In this document: positions 6,932-16,400 of the stretch, in pieces
How positions within the stretch are numbered: position 1 is the stretch's first letter
How the letters are laid out: each line of letters opens with the position of its first letter
Source of the DNA: Bacteroidota bacterium
GTDB taxonomy: Bacteria > Bacteroidota > Bacteroidia > Bacteroidales > F082
Assembly (NCBI GenBank): GCA_013203805.1
Contig: JABMPH010000484.1
Span: 1 to 32,849 of the forward strand
Direction: 5' to 3'
DNA length: 32,849 nt
Position numbers and translations under genes: made by a program
The notes under the pieces: model-generated
Seen by the model: only the letters and a program-made list of their open reading frames with translations
What the model was told of the DNA's origin: nothing
Database searches by the model: none

Positions 6932-7231
6932 ATGAGACAGCTACTGTTTATTTGTGCAGCAATTCTATTGTTAGGAATCTTGGAGCTACCAATATGGTAT
7001 TATTTTTTCCTAAGAGTTATTGTATCAGTTACATCGGTGATAGTTGTTATCATTGAATTAAGAAACGAAGGTATATCAGTTTGGTATATTATCTTCGGAT
7101 TTATCGGGATAATTTTTAATCCAATTATCCCGATATATCTAAATAATAAAGGAATTTGGGTTGTCCTTGATGTTATAGCAGCCATTATTTTTATATCAAA
7201 AGCAATGGCAGTAGTACCAAAAAAAAAATAA
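6932..7231 (+). CDS. Small membrane protein, DUF6804-like
   Basis: This encodes 99 residues with three or four hydrophobic helices: about 3-20, 24-42, 49-66 and 77-93. The motif FNPIIPIYL after the third helix, followed by a W and a D in the last helix (WVVLDVIAAIIF), agrees with my memory of the DUF6804 family of small bacterial membrane proteins. The length is typical and the C-terminus ends in PKKK, probably cytoplasmic. No function is known for the family. It lies between the LruC lipoprotein and another lipoprotein, all rightward, within the presumed cargo of the integrative element. A 261-base spacer with no gene follows. Confidence 0.7.
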   Translation: MRQLLFICAAILLLGILELPIWYYFFLRVIVSVTSVIVVIIELRNEGISVWYIIFGFIGIIFNPIIPIYLNNKGIWVVLDVIAAIIFISKAMAVVPKKK

Positions 7232-7492
7232 TGGAGTACTCATATTTGCATTTTTACTTACAATCTAAATTCTTTTATAAAAAAGCAATTACACACCATT
7301 TTACAATAGTTAAATATCAACAGTACTAAAAAAAGGCTATAGTATTAATAAGACTTAACAGAAAAAATGAAAATAAAGTAAAAATCATATCTATTTAGCA
7401 GGTTCGCGTATCAACAGATGTAATCACAAAAAATCCTAGAAAAGATCAGTAATATAATCTTACACAGATTCTAAAAATTAACCTTATTAATT

Positions 7493-8521
7493 ATGAGACA
7501 AACCATCTTTTTCATTATTATTTCCCTAATCACAATATCTTGTAATAGGGCTGAAAATAAAAGCATAACAGCTGACAATGTATTATCGTTAAAGAATAAA
7601 AATGCGACCTCTGTGTTGATGGATTTCAAGCAAATAGACACAGTAGGATTAAAAGGATTGCAGGTTATTAGTAAAAAGGAATTAATAATTGATGGTACAA
7701 TTGAGTTTTCTGATAGTATTATTAAAGTATACAAATCGGATGCTTTTGAGAAGTACATGATAGTGAAAGTAGTTACTCATGAAGATGGATACGAACTTCA
7801 CACTAATAACAATAGGAACGAGAGATGTATTTACAGTATAATATATAATTCAGAAGATATTGTTCAAGGACATTTCATCGATTTAGAAATGATGGCAATA
7901 TTCCACATCTCAAATGGATTTGCCACCCTGAAGACATTTTATAATGATCCAAAAGATAATGTTGAAGCTGATAATTCTTTAGGGTATATAAAGAATGATC
8001 CCATACTGAATACAAGTGTTACTGAGAAACTGAAAATAATTAACCTGAGCTTAACAATAGCTATAGACTCTTTGAATTATGAGATCGCAAATAGAGATGA
8101 ATTGCTTCAAGACAAGTTGGATAAGATTGAGTCGTTAAATAAGGAAATTAAGGATTTGAATTACTTATACACCAAAAAAACTCCACACGGTAAAGCTCTT
8201 GGTAATAATACTTATTTCGTTGAACATCCTATTATTGAAATAAATAGATTAACATGGACAAATTTTGATGGTGTCGGAAATGAGAAGTCTATTCAAAGAG
8301 TTGCTGTTAAAAATAATGGTGATGGTATTATTGATAATATATTCATCGAATATGTGGTTTTTGATGTTCAAGGGAGAGAAATTAACTCAGGTGAGGTTAG
8401 TTTGATGCAGAGTTATGAAAAGATAAAAGCAGGAAAAGCTGTTGAGTTTTTTAAAAATGGACCATACAAGAATAAGTCTGATAAGATGGTACTTAAAATA
8501 GCAAGAATCATGTATAGATAG
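7493..8521 (+). CDS. Putative lipoprotein with central coiled coil
   Basis: This encodes 342 residues. The signal peptide ends in lipobox ITISC with cysteine 17. An N-terminal part of about 170 residues of unknown fold is followed by a predicted coiled coil at about 180-228 (IDSLNYEIANRDELLQDKL, then DKIESLNKEIKDL). A C-terminal beta domain covers about 245-342 (RVAVKNNGDGIIDNIFIEYV, VSLMQSYEKIKAGKAVEF), which looks like an immunoglobulin-like or DUF-type extracellular domain with the usual alternation. I know no named family for the whole protein. It is the last rightward cargo gene and converges with the integrase remnant (124-base gap). Its location at the envelope is well supported; its function is unknown. 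Confidence 0.75.
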   Translation: MRQTIFFIIISLITISCNRAENKSITADNVLSLKNKNATSVLMDFKQIDTVGLKGLQVISKKELIIDGTIEFSDSIIKVYKSDAFEKYMIVKVVTHEDGYELHTNNNRNERCIYSIIYNSEDIVQGHFIDLEMMAIFHISNGFATLKTFYNDPKDNVEADNSLGYIKNDPILNTSVTEKLKIINLSLTIAIDSLNYEIANRDELLQDKLDKIESLNKEIKDLNYLYTKKTPHGKALGNNTYFVEHPIIEINRLTWTNFDGVGNEKSIQRVAVKNNGDGIIDNIFIEYVVFDVQGREINSGEVSLMQSYEKIKAGKAVEFFKNGPYKNKSDKMVLKIARIMYR

Positions 8522-8645
8522 GAATTGGAGCGTTTTTCTGTAGAATGAGAAGATGTACAAAAAAAGGGGTTGGCATATAACCTACTCTAATAAATACTAT
8601 AGGGGAATAAAGTTACAGACAAAATTCGTATTAAAACAAATAAAA

Positions 8646-9866
8646 TCAAACTGCATCACCATACTTTCCTTGTATCTTATTCATGTCTTTTGAAATAAGA
8701 TCATCAACAACACGAGCATATTTCTTGGTCATATTTATACTTGAATGGCCAAGCATTTTTGATACTACCTCAATAGATATATGATTTGATAATGTGACAG
8801 TAGTAGCGAAAGTATGACGTGCTGTGTGAGTGCTTAAATTCTTCTCAATTACACAAAGATCTGCGATTTCCTTTAGGTAGGAATTCATTTTTTGATTACT
8901 TGGAACTGGAAAGACAAGTCCTTTGCTCTGACAAACAGGATGTTCTTTATATTTATTTAGAAGAGCTACCGCTGGTTCCAGTAAGGGTATATTACACCAG
9001 TTTTTAGTTTTCTGTCTTTTCTTTTTTATCCAAAGCTTGTCAGCATTATTCACAATCTCGCTATATTTCAAGTTCTTTACATCAACGAAAGCAAGTCCAG
9101 TAAAGCAACAGAAGATATATATATCACGAACTTATTGTAGCCTCTGAATAATAAATTCCTTTGCCATTAATTTTAATAACTCAGACTCTGAGAGAAAATC
9201 AATATCAACCTCCTCAAGATGGAATTTAATACCTCTAAATGGATCTTTCATCATCCAACCATTATCGACTGACATTCGGGTTATTTTCTTAAGATTCCGT
9301 AGGTATTTCACAGTAGTATTATGAGCACACTTCTTTTTTATTTTAAGGTAGTATTCAAAATCTTTGATTACGGAGGGTGTAATTTCATTTAGTTTAAGGT
9401 CATCCTCCTTATACATGTACTCAATGAAATACTTTGTATGACTGTAACAGGTTTTATATCTCTCAACAGTACCAGGAGCAAAATCAATATCAATTAACTC
9501 TTCACATCGATCATTATGCTCCTTAAAAACTTCGAGAATTGTTCTTTGCTTTTCTTCAAGTCCAAGGTATGAGTTCTTTACTGAATCAGCAGTTATCTCT
9601 TTTCCTCCTTCTTCAAGGATTAACTTATGATCATAAATACTCCTTTTTATTTGATCCACTTGGTTATTTATTTGTTTCGCTATTTTCGAGCTTCCTTTGA
9701 CACGCCCATATATGCTCTCCCATTGATTGAGATCAATATCCCTTTGGATTCCAAAGTCTACTCTCTCTTTGTTTACAGTTATTCGAGCATAGATTGGTGC
9801 GTTTCCATTTTTTAACTTTTTTGTTCTCTTAATAAAGAACGACACTCTGAAAGTTGGTCTTTTCAT
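8646..9866 (-). pseudogene. Tyrosine recombinase (phage-type integrase) interrupted by one in-frame stop
   Basis: The frame has 407 codons and would give a normal-length Bacteroidota integrase of about 406 residues, but codon 245 is TAA (9132-9134). Both halves lie in the same frame, so this is a nonsense change and not a frameshift; the sequence reads IIQRLQ-stop-VRDIYIF, and a single C-to-T change from CAA would explain it. The N-terminal half holds the arm-binding domain (FRVSFFIKR) and the SAM-like core-binding domain. The C-terminal half has the catalytic HxxR (codons 347 and 350 in HTARHTF), LGH (374) and tyrosine 383 (KYARV). The first catalytic arginine position reads FTGLAFVDV, lacking Arg, as in several Bacteroidota recombinases such as IntDOT. 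Each half retains its domains, but a functional enzyme would need read-through. The gene starts next to the tRNA-Ser 3' end. Confidence 0.85.
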
Positions 9867-9883
9867 GCTTTATGATTTTAATA

Positions 9884-9912
9884 CAAAGATAAATTATGAG
9901 TTCCAGAAACAA
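9884..9912 (-). promoter_or_regulatory. Integrase promoter candidate
   Basis: On the minus strand TTG (9910-9912), 18 bases and TATCTTTG (9884-9891) match the Bacteroidota pattern TTG-N(17-23)-TAnnTTTG. Transcription would start about 10 bases before the integrase ATG at 9866. Confidence 0.5.
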
Positions 9913-9947
9913 AAGTGTAAAAAGCTGCATATCAGTGAATAATAACC

Positions 9948-9997
9948 AATCCTGGTGGACTAAAACAGTAAAAATCCTGGTCCACCAGGAAGTCCAC
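9948..9997. repeat. Overlapping direct and inverted repeats beside the tRNA, possible att/recombinase sites
   Basis: TCCTGGTGGAC (9950-9960) is repeated inverted as GTCCACCAGGA (9980-9990). The second copy belongs to its own palindrome, TCCTGGT-CC-ACCAGGA (9975-9990). AATCCTGGT occurs directly at 9948-9956 and 9973-9981, a 25-base period. GTGGACT (9955-9961) pairs with AGTCCAC (9991-9997). The cluster lies between the integrase promoter and the tRNA 3' end, where integrase-binding sites are expected. Confidence 0.5.
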
Positions 9998-10043
9998 TGA
10001 AATATGTGCATTTATATGAATTTATGTGCACTTCTAAAAACAC

Positions 10044-10081
10044 GAAAACCACCGCAATCCTTAGGATTTACAGTGGTTTTC
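10044..10081 (-). terminator. Hairpin downstream of tRNA-Ser, probable terminator
   Basis: GAAAACCAC (10044-10052) and GTGGTTTTC (10073-10081) form a perfect 9-bp stem, with a further inner pair AATCCT/AGGATT (10056-10061 and 10063-10068). On the minus strand it lies about 25 bases past the tRNA 3' end and is followed by GTGTTTTTAG. It fits a rho-independent terminator of the tRNA transcript and could also work in the other direction. Confidence 0.6.
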
Positions 10082-10102
10082 ATCATTTTTCCCTTTAATA
10101 GA

Positions 10103-10191
<89 letters not shown>

Positions 10192-10227
10192 TTCTATTAG
10201 ATATTACATATCTAAAATTTGGGATCG

Positions 10228-10235
10228 CAAAAGTA
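10228..10235 (-). promoter_or_regulatory. -7 promoter element of the tRNA-Ser gene
   Basis: TACTTTTG on the minus strand matches TAnnTTTG about 37 bases upstream of the mature tRNA 5' end. A TTG at -33 is not present, so only the -7 half is supported. Confidence 0.35.
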
Positions 10236-10357
10236 TAAAAATATTGTATATAACAGTATTGTAGATAAAGGAATGTAACTATTTTTGATTGTATTGGAAT
10301 ACTGAAACAACAAAAACTACCCTCCGGATAGCCTTTGTAAATATTTCAATGAAGTAA

Positions 10358-13090
10358 CTAGCTACATTTTGTGTCGCCGCAAGATTTGCAAATTAAACAG
10401 CCATCTTCATATACAACAGTTTCTTCTTTGCAGTTGGGACATAATTTCTCTGCAGCAATTGTCCCGTCTGGCACATATCTTTTTAAAGCTCTAACAACGC
10501 CATTTTTCCACGTGTTAATGTTATCTTCAGGAACAGTTAGGTTTGAAATTAAGTTAACAACATATGTTAATGGCATACCATGACGTAATACTCCTGATAT
10601 AAGTATTGCATAATTCCATAATTCTTGTTCAAATGAACGAGATAAGGCCGGCAGCACGATTCTATATCCTTGCTTATCATCAAATTCAAAGTCGTATCGA
10701 GTACGTTCTCCTTTTTTCTTAACTTTTGTTACCCAGCCTGTTTCAACATAGGGTGGCAAATAGAAATCTTCAGCTTTACCGGTAAATACTTCGTATGGTT
10801 TATCATTAATTTTACCGATTACGGCTAACCACTTTTCGTAATTATTTTGAAAACGGATAATATCTGCCTCGATGGTTTTAGGTCTTGATGGGGCGATTGA
10901 ATCACGGAAATCATCTTTATTTTCTTTCTTATCCCCTTTTACCAATACTCCTGAACGTGACCCTTCTCGATAAATTGTCATGCCTTTACATCCACTTTCC
11001 CAGGCTTTCAAATAAATCTGGCTAACAAGTTCTTCAGTAGCATTTTCTGGAATATTGACTGTTACGCTGATGGAATGATCTACCCATTTTTGAATATCAC
11101 CCTGCATCTGTACTTTGTTTACCCAATTTATATCATTGGATGTTGCATTATAGTAAGGTGATTGTTTGATGACTTCGTTTAATTCATCATCATTTTTTGA
11201 TTTTACATCTTTAATATCGTACCCATTTATTTTTAGCCATGTTTCAAATTTGGGATGAAATACATTGTACTCTTCCCATGAATCGCCAACCTCATCCACA
11301 AAACCGATAGTTACATTTTTATCATTGGGATTAACTTTACGACGTCGCTTGTATGAAACCATGAAAACCGGCTCAATACCTGATGTTGTTTGAGTACAGA
11401 TACTTATGCTGCCAGTTGGTGCAATGGTTAACATTGCTATGTTACGACGGCCTACCTTTTGCATTTTATCGTAAACGTGTGGAGCATGTTTTTTAATACG
11501 TTGGATGAAAGGATTATTAACTTCGCGGGTAGCATCAAATACCTCAAAACTCCCACGTTCTTCTGCTAAATCAACTGAAGCACGGTACACTTCAATTGCA
11601 AGTAACTTATGTACTTCTGTTGAAAAAGTGATTGCGTCATTCGATCCGTATTGTAAACCCAAGGCGGCTAACATATCTCCTTCAGCAGTTATCCCAATAC
11701 CTGTTCTTCTTCCCTGAATGGATTTCTCACGGATTTTTTCCCAAAGCTTACGTTCTGTTTGTTTTATTTCATGTGATTCGGGGTCGGCATCAATTTTGGA
11801 AATTATCATATCAACCTTTTCAATTTCAAGGTCGATAATATCATCCATTATTCGCTGTGCCATTCGAGCATGTTTGGTAAACAAATCACCATTAAAATAT
11901 GCATCTTTTGTAAATGGTTGTTCAACATAGCTATATAAATTCAACGCTATTAATCTACAACTATCATAAGGGCAAAGAGGAATTTCGCCACATGGATTTG
12001 TTGAAACAGTTTTGAAACCGTGTTCAGGATAAACATCCGGGATAGATTCCCTAATCACCGTATCCCAGAAAAGTATTCCTGGTTCGGCCGATGACCATGC
12101 ATTATGAACAATCTTGTTCCAAAGTTCACGCGAATTAATTTCTTTTTTGTATGTGGGATTTGCTGAATTAACGGGATATTGCTGAGTATATGTTGTTCCA
12201 TCTTTAACAGATTTCATAAACTCATCATCCAGTTTTACTGAAATATTTGCACCTGTAACTTTTCCCTGCTCCATTTTGGCATCAATAAAGTCTTCCGAAT
12301 CTGGATGCTTTATACCTATGCTTAACATTAAAGCACCTCTTCTGCCATCTTGTGCAACCTCACGTGTTGAGTTTGAATATCTATCCATAAAAGGGACAAC
12401 ACCTGTTGATGTTAATGCTGTATTCTTTACCGGGCTACCCTTTGGTCGAATGTGTGTTAGATCATGTCCAACTCCACCTCTTCGTTTCATCAATTGAACC
12501 TGTTCCTGATCAATTTTAAGTATACCACCATAGGAATCAGAGTCACCATCGTTACCTATTACGAAACAATTGGATAATGATGATATTTGATTGTCATTTC
12601 CAACACCTGCCATTGGACTTCCGGCAGGAATGATATATTTAAAATCTTTTAGTACTTCGAATACCGAATCAAAGGTCATTGGGTTCTTGTACTTGTTCTC
12701 AATCCTAATTATTTCATTAGCTAATCGCTTATGCATTTCATCAGGAGTTAATTCGTAAAACCTATTTTCACTATCTTTTAAGGCATACTTATTCATCCAA
12801 ACATTTGCAGCTAAAGTATCACCCCCAAAATATTTGGTTGCGGCTTCAAATACCTGCTCATGTTTATAGTGCTTCTTTTTTCCTGGCTCTCTATTCAGAT
12901 TCACCTGTTTTTCGGTAAATTTTAATTTGTTTTTAGCCAATGGTTCAATAGCTGTGTTTGTGTTTTCCAATCGCGTTCTTTCTTCTAAAACTTTGTCATA
13001 AAAACTTTTCTCTTCTTTCTTTTGTAACCCTTGCTGATCTGTGTTTTCATTGGTTTTTTCATCGAATTTTAAGTATAAATTGTTTTCCAT
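10358..13090 (-). CDS. nrdJ: Adenosylcobalamin-dependent (class II) ribonucleotide reductase
   Basis: This 910-residue enzyme reduces ribonucleotides to deoxyribonucleotides using a cobalamin-generated thiyl radical and needs no oxygen and no second subunit. Landmarks are SSLSNCF with Cys175, the active-site NPCGE with Cys367 and Glu369, and Cys378 eleven residues later; these correspond to Cys133, Cys322, Glu324 and Cys333 of the Thermotoga enzyme. GRRNIAMLTIAPTGSIS and the 690-710 segment AWESGCKGMTIYREGSR are also family signatures. A C-terminal TSCPD-type domain (about 740-875) ends in a cysteine-rich tail, CPNC then CLICKSCG, likely a zinc ribbon or redox-active tail. The first 70 residues are charged and probably flexible. 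It stands alone, with no nrdR neighbour, and I see no cobalamin riboswitch upstream. The ATG at 13090 is the only sensible start. Confidence 0.95.
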   Translation of the reverse strand: MENNLYLKFDEKTNENTDQQGLQKKEEKSFYDKVLEERTRLENTNTAIEPLAKNKLKFTEKQVNLNREPGKKKHYKHEQVFEAATKYFGGDTLAANVWMNKYALKDSENRFYELTPDEMHKRLANEIIRIENKYKNPMTFDSVFEVLKDFKYIIPAGSPMAGVGNDNQISSLSNCFVIGNDGDSDSYGGILKIDQEQVQLMKRRGGVGHDLTHIRPKGSPVKNTALTSTGVVPFMDRYSNSTREVAQDGRRGALMLSIGIKHPDSEDFIDAKMEQGKVTGANISVKLDDEFMKSVKDGTTYTQQYPVNSANPTYKKEINSRELWNKIVHNAWSSAEPGILFWDTVIRESIPDVYPEHGFKTVSTNPCGEIPLCPYDSCRLIALNLYSYVEQPFTKDAYFNGDLFTKHARMAQRIMDDIIDLEIEKVDMIISKIDADPESHEIKQTERKLWEKIREKSIQGRRTGIGITAEGDMLAALGLQYGSNDAITFSTEVHKLLAIEVYRASVDLAEERGSFEVFDATREVNNPFIQRIKKHAPHVYDKMQKVGRRNIAMLTIAPTGSISICTQTTSGIEPVFMVSYKRRRKVNPNDKNVTIGFVDEVGDSWEEYNVFHPKFETWLKINGYDIKDVKSKNDDELNEVIKQSPYYNATSNDINWVNKVQMQGDIQKWVDHSISVTVNIPENATEELVSQIYLKAWESGCKGMTIYREGSRSGVLVKGDKKENKDDFRDSIAPSRPKTIEADIIRFQNNYEKWLAVIGKINDKPYEVFTGKAEDFYLPPYVETGWVTKVKKKGERTRYDFEFDDKQGYRIVLPALSRSFEQELWNYAILISGVLRHGMPLTYVVNLISNLTVPEDNINTWKNGVVRALKRYVPDGTIAAEKLCPNCKEETVVYEDGCLICKSCGDTKCS

Positions 13091-13473
13091 TAGTTATACC
13101 TTGATTAAATTTTGTCTTGGTTATTCATCTGTAAACGAGTATTGTACAAAAAAGAAGAGATTATCTTTTAAGTGATGCAATATACAACACATACCCATGA
13201 GTAGGATTAATATTTATTAACATGGTATGTGGATAAAAAAATAATATACGGGTAATTAAGTTGTTATCGGTTAAAATCCCCTAAAATTTTTTTTTCTTGC
13301 ATTTTGGCATAGTTTTAAGGGAGAAAATTGTTTATGATAAATTTCATAATTATATCCATTATTACTGTTTCTACCTCAATTAAAATATCCATTGGGTTAA
13401 TGCTAGTTACCACTCGGCTTTGATCAAAAAGAGCGGTGCAAAACTACAAAAATTGAGTCGCAGGAAATAATAA
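13091..13473. other. 383-base intergenic region upstream of nrdJ
   Basis: No convincing gene is present. A 29-codon hydrophobic frame on the plus strand from about 13334 is probably chance. I saw neither a cobalamin riboswitch core nor a convincing NrdR box pair. On the minus strand CAAAACTA (13439-13446, reading TAGTTTTG) fits the -7 element, but it is about 350 bases from nrdJ and has no -33 partner. The region should hold the nrdJ promoter and the terminator of the large gene to the right. Confidence 0.5.
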
Positions 13474-16400
13474 TTAGAAATCAAGACTTAGTGATAAATA
13501 GTAAATAGGTTTACGTACTCGATAATCATCCACACCCCATGAAATATCACCACGTACAAAGTACCCCATTATTGTTGCTCTAGCTCCTAATCCAAAACCA
13601 CCAACTATTGGTTCCTTTTGTATTTCAACGGATATATGCATGGGACCGGTATCAATGTATTTTGTGTACAATGAGTTTTCTGGTGAGTATGGACTCAAAC
13701 CTGTCCACGCAGTTCCTATATCGCCAAATCCTACAAATTGAAAACTTCGCAAAAACCCTGAACTTATAGGGGTTTTAGAGAAATATTGAAATATTGGAAA
13801 ACGCAGTTCGGAATTAATTACAACAAAACTATTCCCATTTCTAATGTTTTGATTAAACCCTCTCATATTTGTAGCAAGAGTTTGGTATGCATAATTTTCA
13901 GAGTAATCGATTGGCGTATCCATGTTGAATTTTGGAAATAACCAGTTATCAACTCCACCCATGTAATAAATTAATGGACTTGCCCCGAATGAAGTGCTCA
14001 TTGCCAAACGATTTGCCCAGATGAAAGAACGGTGAATCCGTGTGTAATGCCTGAAATCGGCACCTATTACAAAAAGGTTATATTTTTGCTCAGGTTTTAA
14101 AACTTTATTATCCTGTAACAAAGCAAACATGATATTGTATTCAGCGAACAACTTGTATCGCGTTCCTGTCATTAAATTGATTCCCAGCGATCGGGTGTTG
14201 TCAAAAATAAGTTCAGCTTTTACTCCTCCCCAGTTGGCATATCCATTTGGGATTTCCAAATTAACCTGATCAGTTGCTAAGAAAACATACAAATCGTTTC
14301 TGTACTGAGCAGTTCCTCTGATGGATAGGGCCTCATTAAATGGCCATTTTAGGATGTAAAACACCTCATGCGAATGAATCCTGGTAAACGAATAACCATA
14401 GTTTTGCTCAAGAGTATTTCTATGAAATACAATTTCTTTATCAAGTCGTTTTGTAAGATTTGCGTAGCTGAATATATATTCGTTATTAGTTAAATTGAGA
14501 TTAAGGCGCACTCCCCCCACAAGACGATGATCTTCCATAAGGTCGTTCATTCCAATTTGGAAGAATAAATTAAAGCCTGGGTTTAGGTAAATGGGGCCAC
14601 CACCACCGGTAAATGGCTGATAACTGTAATTTATGTAGTTGAAATCAACTTGCGATATAAGATCATTAATAAAATAGCTCACATTATAGTTAAGTCTTTT
14701 TGGGATTGTTATTTCATCGTCTCCTTTAACTGTAATAAGCCCATTGCTATTTATAATATACTTATCAAGGATAGTTCCTTTTGATCCATTCCCAGCTCCT
14801 CCACCAAATACTTCTTCTCCCTTTTCATTTCTATAGACCATTACAAAATGTTTCAGCTTTTTTGCTTGCACAATTTCTGGAGCCACTTTTTTTGTTTCAT
14901 CACTAACAATCAAAGATTTATTTTTTTCTTCCCCACTTAGCTTTTTTTCATAATTCCTGTACAGTTGTTTCATATAATCCGTAGAGTCAAGAACTAAACC
15001 TGGAGCATCATTGTAACTAGGAGTGGCATCAATAAAAATTTTATAATAGTTATCTGTAAAAATAACAGATGCCTTTTTACCTGCTTTATAACTAATATTT
15101 TGACTGAGGATATCACGTGAAAAATTTGTAACCGGCTTGCTGTGAACCAAATATCTATAGTGGATAGCAGTATCAACCGAGCTCACTGAACTGTCGATAG
15201 TAGCAAGGTATGAATTGTAAATTCCAGTTGCATCACTCAAATAACTAATCGTATTAAAACCGTACGAATCGGGCTCTATTTCATTTGCAAGAGGAGTATT
15301 AGTGATCCGTTTTAGAATCGGCGTTCTATTCGCATAATCATACACGAACAAATCGAAATTATCAGGTACATCAACAATTGACTCGGGTTCTTTACCAATT
15401 GTATCATTTTCTCTATTTGAGCTAAAAACGATTTGACTTGAGTTGTTAATAAAACTGGGATTAAGTTCAGAATAAAGGTCATCGGTTATCTTATGAAATG
15501 AACTAGCTGCAATGTTAAAAACGAATAAATCAGATTGCCCGTTTTGAACTGCCGACATTACCAATAGTTGACCATTGTTAGAAAAACCAAAATCAGTAAC
15601 CTTTTGAACATTATATATAATCTGTTTTGTAAACTCTTTATCTTCAATATTATATCGGTATAACCAGGGCATCCCTTTATCCTCAATTATAAAGGCCAGT
15701 AATTTTCCTGTTGGATGCCAGGCCAATAGTGGATATGAATAATCAGTTTTTGTATCAATGGAAACACCACGTTTAAAGATTTTTTTCTTCTTACCAGTGA
15801 CGAAGTCATGAATGTAGATTTTGTACTTACCAAATTCATTTGTAGTGTAGGCCATGTATTTTCCATATGGGCTAATATGTGGTTGGCCATATCGAATGTC
15901 ATTTTTATATTTTATATCAAACAATCCTGTTGGAGAATTTTCATAATTGGCATAATCAGAATATTCATTCTGGTAATACTCAATCCATTCCATTGTTAAT
16001 TGTTTGAAAGGTAGTCCAATAACATACATAAATCCCTTCTCTATACTATTGCTCATATTCGTCATATGAATAATATTGCTAACGGTGGCTTTGCCATAAC
16101 GCTGGGCAATAAAACGCCATAAAGAATGGCCTGCATAAACAGCATCTTCGCCGGTAAGATTGTTAACTTTATCGTATCTGCCAGATAGTATTCCATCACG
16201 GACGCGATTATCGTATTCAACACTCCAATCGGTGCCAAGCCACGAAATTATACCAACTTTATACCAATCGGGTAAAGAGAAAAAAGTTGAAGTTTTAACC
16301 TGTTGACCCATGCTGCCACCAAACATCATTTGGTTAAATAATACCTCAGCAATTCCATCCCTGATTTGTTCTTCAAAATTTACATGATTTCCGTCAAAAT

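Noticed and set aside
7232-7492. 261-base A/T-rich spacer searched for a small RNA or gene
   Set aside because: No open frame, promoter consensus or stable hairpin was convincing.
8819-9007. Plus-strand open frame opposite the integrase
   Set aside because: It is fully antisense to the catalytic half of the recombinase and has no protein-like features; a shadow frame.
10505-10518. CACGTG-containing site in nrdJ considered as parS
   Set aside because: Only the core hexamer and a few flanking bases match, and the bases are explained by conserved coding sequence.
13334-13423. 29-codon hydrophobic frame upstream of nrdJ
   Set aside because: Very short, no ribosome-binding site or promoter, A/T-rich; likely chance.
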